From CAZVWW01 sp964631265 (GTDB lineage: Bacteria; Thermotogota; Thermotogae; MWEM01), in assembly GCA_964631265.1 (NCBI GenBank), contig CAZVWW010000096.1, forward strand, positions 1-9,138: a DNA stretch of 9,138 bases, read 5' to 3'. How positions within the stretch are numbered: the stretch's first letter is position 1; the number at the start of each line of letters is the position of its first letter. This document shows positions 7,080 to 9,138 of this stretch, piece by piece. The notes beneath the pieces were generated by a model. It was not told the DNA's origin. It worked only from the letters and a program-made list of their open reading frames with translations, and searched no databases. Position numbers and translations under genes: made by a program.

Positions 7080-7108
7080 ATTATACAATACCTTACGAGA
7101 CAGTACAA
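7080..7108 (-). promoter_or_regulatory. Predicted sigma-70-type promoter of the transporter operon
   Basis: On the minus strand TTGTAC (7108-7103) and a perfect TATAAT (7085-7080) are separated by 17 bases. The -10 is preceded by TTG as in an extended -10. Transcription would begin near 7073, giving a leader of about 90 bases before the solute-binding protein ATG. No other comparable promoter is visible before the downstream genes, which fits one long operon transcript. Confidence 0.65.
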
Positions 7109-7140
7109 TTCATGAAACAGTTAATCAAACGCAATCAAGC

Positions 7141-7160
7141 GTGATTATGGGTGATTATGG
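7141..7160. repeat. Tandem duplication of GTGATTATGG
   Basis: The 10-base unit GTGATTATGG occurs twice head to tail at 7141-7150 and 7151-7160, midway between the two divergent promoters. The core TGATTAT also overlaps both -10 regions (7078-7084 and, inverted, 7219-7225). It may be an activator binding site or simply a small duplication. Confidence 0.5.
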
Positions 7161-7193
7161 CCTGATTCCTCTTGATATGACATTGTTTCATCC

Positions 7194-7223
7194 TTGCATA
7201 CAGTGGACTAATCGTTGTATAAT
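7194..7223 (+). promoter_or_regulatory. Predicted sigma-70-type promoter of the NagZ-like gene
   Basis: TTGCAT (7194-7199) and a perfect TATAAT (7218-7223) are 18 bases apart, with TTG directly before the -10. The transcript would start near 7230 and have a leader of about 55 bases. This places the upstream GTG at 7141 outside the mRNA and supports translation from 7285. Confidence 0.65.
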
Positions 7224-7240
7224 CATCAATAGATATCTTT

Positions 7241-7252
7241 GTTATAACATTT
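7241..7252. promoter_or_regulatory. Candidate operator copy 2: GTTATAACATTT in the nagZ leader
   Basis: Exact second copy of the 12-base element at 7029-7040, here about 10-20 bases downstream of the predicted nagZ transcript start. With the flanking T and A it gives the 10-bp palindrome TGTTATAACA. Its position just after the start site of each divergent promoter is what suggests co-regulation. Confidence 0.45.
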
Positions 7253-7273
7253 CAGGAATTAACCGACATGAAT

Positions 7274-7280
7274 GGAGGGA
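7274..7280 (+). promoter_or_regulatory. Ribosome binding site fixing the nagZ start
   Basis: GGAGGGA is centred about seven bases before the ATG at 7285. The longer reading frame opening at GTG 7141 has no such site and begins upstream of the predicted promoter, so 7285 is the start used here. Confidence 0.8.
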
Positions 7281-7284
7281 TAAA

Positions 7285-8829
7285 ATGGAATTAACGGAAA
7301 CGTTAGGACGATTGTTTCTGATCGGCCTCCCTGGCCGAAAACTTGATGATGAAACGAAGGAGATCCTAAGCAAGGTCAATCCCGGCTTTATCATCCTCTT
7401 TCAGCGTAATATCGAATCAAAAGACCAGTTGAAAGAATACATCACCGATATCAAGACCTTTCTGGGACGGGAGGTTGTTTTTGCCATTGATCAGGAAGGC
7501 GGTATTGTAACAAGACTTGAAAATGGATTCACAATCTCCCCGGGTTCGATGGCAATCGCAGCAACCGGCAATCCGCGGAATGCCTTTGAAGCCGGAAGGA
7601 TCCTTGGAGAGGAGATGTATGATCTTGGCATCAGCTGGAACCTGGCTCCTGTTGTGGATATTAACGAAAACCCTTATAACCCGAGTCTTGGAGTCAGAGG
7701 ATTTTCTGATAAGGGCAGTGTTGTCTGCCGATATTCGGAAAACGTTATGAAGGGGCTGCAGCGATCCGGCATTGCCGCTACGGCCAAGCACTTTCCGGGA
7801 AAGGGGAGTGTGAACGTTGATCCGCATCTTGATATGCCATATGTGGACAAAACCCTGGAAGAACTTGAACAAAATGAGTTTGTGCCGTTTAAGAATCTCA
7901 TCGGCAAAGGACTTGATGCCGTTATGATCTCTCATTATTACCTTCCCCGGATAATGAACGAGAAGATCCCGGCAACCGTCTCAAAGCAGATCATTACGAA
8001 CATCCTCAAAGAACGGTTGAACTTCAAGGGGATAACGGTCAGTGATGATCTGACCATGGGCGGGATGCGACATTCTTTTACACCGGGGGAGGCCTCTGTC
8101 AAAGCACTTGAAGCCGGGCTGGATGTCATCGATATCTGCCACGACAAGAGAAACATGTACGACGCGATTGAACACCTGACTTCAAAAGCCAAACAGGATG
8201 AGGGGTTTGCAAGAATCGTTGATCGTGCCTATAAGAAGGTCTCATCGTTTATCCGGAAGCAGTTCATCCCCAATGAAGCTGCCGGGCAGAACGATAATAT
8301 TGCGTCATCGGAACATCTTGAAACAATGAAACGCATCACCGATCAATCTATCACGTTAGTCGGGAATGCGGATAAGATAATTCCCCTTGAAAAGGGGGGT
8401 GGAATTGATCTCATCGCCTCTGTCAACCCGCTCAGACAGTCCCTCGTCGAGGAAGGGCAGAGAGGGGGTTATCTATATGCTGCCCTGCTGGATTATCTGA
8501 CCGCCTCGGAACATTTTTGTTTTGATGCCAAACTCAGCAAAGAACAAGCCGATGAGCAGATTAATGGAAAGTCGGGTAACCGGGCAATCGTTATCACCGA
8601 AAATGCTTACCTCTTCGAAGGGCAGAAACGGCTGGTCGCTGAAATCGTCAAGCGATATCAGTTTGTACTGCTTATCGCCCTGAGAAACCCCTACGATGGT
8701 GGCCTGCCCGGTGTTAAAAATGCCCTGCTCACATACGGGTATTCTCAGGAGAGTCAGCGTTCGGCTCTGGATGTAATCAAAGGGGTCAAAGCAGCCGGGG
8801 GCAAGTGTCCGGTGAATCTCTCACTTTAA
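7285..8829 (+). CDS. nagZ: Family 3 glycoside hydrolase, beta-N-acetylglucosaminidase (NagZ-like)
   Basis: Predicted cytoplasmic enzyme (no signal peptide) that removes non-reducing GlcNAc from GlcNAc-anhydroMurNAc muropeptides or from chitin-type sugars. The 514-residue product has the GH3 barrel in about 1-325: AIDQEGGIVTRL (67-78), NLAPVVDINENP (119-130), KHFPGKGSVNVDPHLDMP (168-185) and VSDDLTMGG (252-260). Asp254 is the expected nucleophile, and Asp179-x-His181 matches the NagZ catalytic dyad loop. The usual FPGHGDT is FPGKGSV here, so one histidine of the sugar-binding loop is replaced by lysine. A second domain (about 340-514) contains ALRNPYDGGLPGVKNALLTYG, resembling the C-terminal domain of Firmicutes two-domain NagZ proteins; enterobacterial NagZ is shorter and lacks it. 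It is transcribed divergently from the importer operon and shares promoter-region sequence with it, which suggests a link to the imported substrate. Other beta-glycosidase or phosphorylase activity cannot be excluded. Confidence 0.88.
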   Translation: MELTETLGRLFLIGLPGRKLDDETKEILSKVNPGFIILFQRNIESKDQLKEYITDIKTFLGREVVFAIDQEGGIVTRLENGFTISPGSMAIAATGNPRNAFEAGRILGEEMYDLGISWNLAPVVDINENPYNPSLGVRGFSDKGSVVCRYSENVMKGLQRSGIAATAKHFPGKGSVNVDPHLDMPYVDKTLEELEQNEFVPFKNLIGKGLDAVMISHYYLPRIMNEKIPATVSKQIITNILKERLNFKGITVSDDLTMGGMRHSFTPGEASVKALEAGLDVIDICHDKRNMYDAIEHLTSKAKQDEGFARIVDRAYKKVSSFIRKQFIPNEAAGQNDNIASSEHLETMKRITDQSITLVGNADKIIPLEKGGGIDLIASVNPLRQSLVEEGQRGGYLYAALLDYLTASEHFCFDAKLSKEQADEQINGKSGNRAIVITENAYLFEGQKRLVAEIVKRYQFVLLIALRNPYDGGLPGVKNALLTYGYSQESQRSALDVIKGVKAAGGKCPVNLSL

Positions 8830-8859
8830 AGGGGGCTTTTTATTCTCAGCAACAAACAT

Positions 8860-8963
8860 GGAGGGACCGGCAACGGGGACGGTCCCTCCCAAAGCAGCCG
8901 CAGCAGCGGGGACGGTCCCTCTTGCTGTTCCATAGTAGCGGGAACGGTCCCCGTTGCCGGTCC
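8860..8963. repeat. Compound GGGGACGGT palindromic repeat cluster (REP-like)
   Basis: Three related elements lie in 104 bases. The first pairs 8860-8869 with 8880-8889 (10-bp arms, 10-base loop). The second is GGGACGGTCCC (8909-8919). The third is the right arm of a larger structure: 8864-8880 is an exact 17-base inverted copy of 8947-8963. Thus local hairpins and one long hairpin are alternative folds. The element also shares CAGCAGCGGGGACGGT (8901-8916) with the minus strand at 38-53. The layout resembles dispersed REP elements found near gene ends. Irregular spacing and internal palindromes rule against a CRISPR array. Confidence 0.75.
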
Positions 8964-8970
8964 GGCTTTT
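8956..8970 (+). terminator. Possible terminator of the nagZ transcript
   Basis: GCCG (8956-8959) can pair with CGGC (8963-8966) over a three-base loop, and CTTTT follows. The short stem is weak alone, but the 17-bp long-range hairpin (8864-8880 with 8947-8963) ends just before the same T-run and could strengthen it. No better Rho-independent terminator is seen after the nagZ stop; TAAAGGGGGCTTTTTA (8827-8842) has only a four-to-five-base stem. Confidence 0.35.
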
Positions 8971-9138
8971 CAGGTTCATAAGAGTCAAACAAAGCCTTTT
9001 AAAGAAAACGATAAAATTAATTTTAATGATGATCAGGTGGGTCAGTTTGTGGATGGCACGAAATAAACGCGAAAGACTGTGATTGATATAATAAAAATAA
9101 GAAGGCCAATGATTATGTGTTATGAAGAATGAAATGGT
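8964..9138. other. A/T-rich end region without a supported gene
   Basis: Together with the repeat cluster this makes a 309-base stretch after nagZ without a supported gene. It holds a 14-bp palindrome TAAAATTAATTTTA (9012-9025), a nine-codon open stretch MARNKRERL (9053-9082), a TATAAT at 9087-9092 with no good -35, and an ATG at 9122 (MKNEMV) open to the window edge but without a close ribosome site. The last may or may not be the start of the next gene. Confidence 0.5.

Noticed and set aside
6984..7088. 35-residue N-terminal extension of the solute-binding protein
   Set aside because: It would bury the signal peptide, crosses the predicted promoter and operator, and lacks a ribosome site.
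7141..7284. 48-residue N-terminal extension of the NagZ-like protein from GTG 7141
   Set aside because: It begins upstream of the predicted promoter, has no ribosome site and shows no GH3 similarity; ATG 7285 has a clear GGAGGG.
8827..8842. TAAAGGGGGCTTTTTA as the nagZ terminator
   Set aside because: The stem is only four to five weak pairs, too short to support a terminator call on its own.
8860..8963. CRISPR-like array
   Set aside because: Repeat copies are short, internally palindromic, in mixed orientation and irregularly spaced; no cas genes are present.
8821..8979. Minus-strand reading frame of 52 codons starting MNLKSRTGNGDRS and containing RGTVP
   Set aside because: It is the translation of the GGGGACGGT repeats, overlaps the nagZ 3' end, and lacks a ribosome site. 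Frames with RGTVP-type peptides are a common artefact of this repeat type.
9087..9138. Promoter (TATAAT at 9087) and start of a new gene (ATG 9122)
   Set aside because: No convincing -35 at 16-18 bases and no close ribosome site; only six codons are visible before the window ends.

Overview
The window looks like bacterial chromosome carrying one compact transport and catabolism operon on the minus strand (about 71-6983) and one divergent gene on the plus strand (7285-8829). They are separated by a control region of about 300 bases. Short GC-rich palindromic repeats lie at both outer ends. No rRNA, tRNA, CRISPR array, insertion sequence or phage gene is visible. The organism is not certain. 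The binding protein has a Sec signal without a lipobox cysteine, the transporter is an oligopeptide-type ABC system whose OppC-like permease has a long insert, and repeats of the GGGGACGGT type are present. These fit a diderm, non-Proteobacterial anaerobe; a Kosmotogales/Mesotoga-like member of the Thermotogota is my best guess at low confidence, and a spirochaete is possible.

In the direction of transcription the minus-strand operon reads: extracytoplasmic family 5 solute-binding protein (5238-6983), a terminator-like hairpin (5181-5216), permease 1 (4213-5166), permease 2 (3114-4202), ATPase 1 (2143-3117), ATPase 2 (1154-2146), and agmatine deiminase (71-1150). Permease 2/ATPase 1 and ATPase 1/ATPase 2 overlap by four bases (ATGA), and the other junctions except the hairpin gap are a few bases, so this is a single translationally coupled unit. 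The parts make a complete ABC importer: one binding protein, two membrane subunits and two different ATPases, both with a C-terminal four-cysteine motif. The last gene would act in the cytoplasm on agmatine, releasing ammonia and N-carbamoylputrescine. The hairpin after the binding-protein gene would give more binding protein than membrane complex.

The plus-strand gene encodes a cytoplasmic family 3 glycoside hydrolase of the NagZ (beta-N-acetylglucosaminidase) type with an extra C-terminal domain. The divergent control region holds a good promoter for each side. The two promoters share an identical 11-base extended -10, both leaders carry the same 12-base sequence containing GTTATAAC, and the operon leader has a 9-base inverted repeat. 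This suggests that the importer operon and the NagZ-like gene are co-regulated, which raises the question of whether the cargo is a peptide, agmatine/arginine-related, or a cell-wall or chitin fragment.

The outer ends (1-70 and 8860-8963) carry related GGGGACGGT palindromes with GCN-type trinucleotide tracts, one after the last gene of each transcription unit and in opposite orientation. They resemble REP-type dispersed repeats. The final 170 bases have no gene I can support. I see no wholly new multi-gene system; the strongest leads are the shared regulatory signature, the transporter plus agmatine deiminase pairing, and the terminal repeats.
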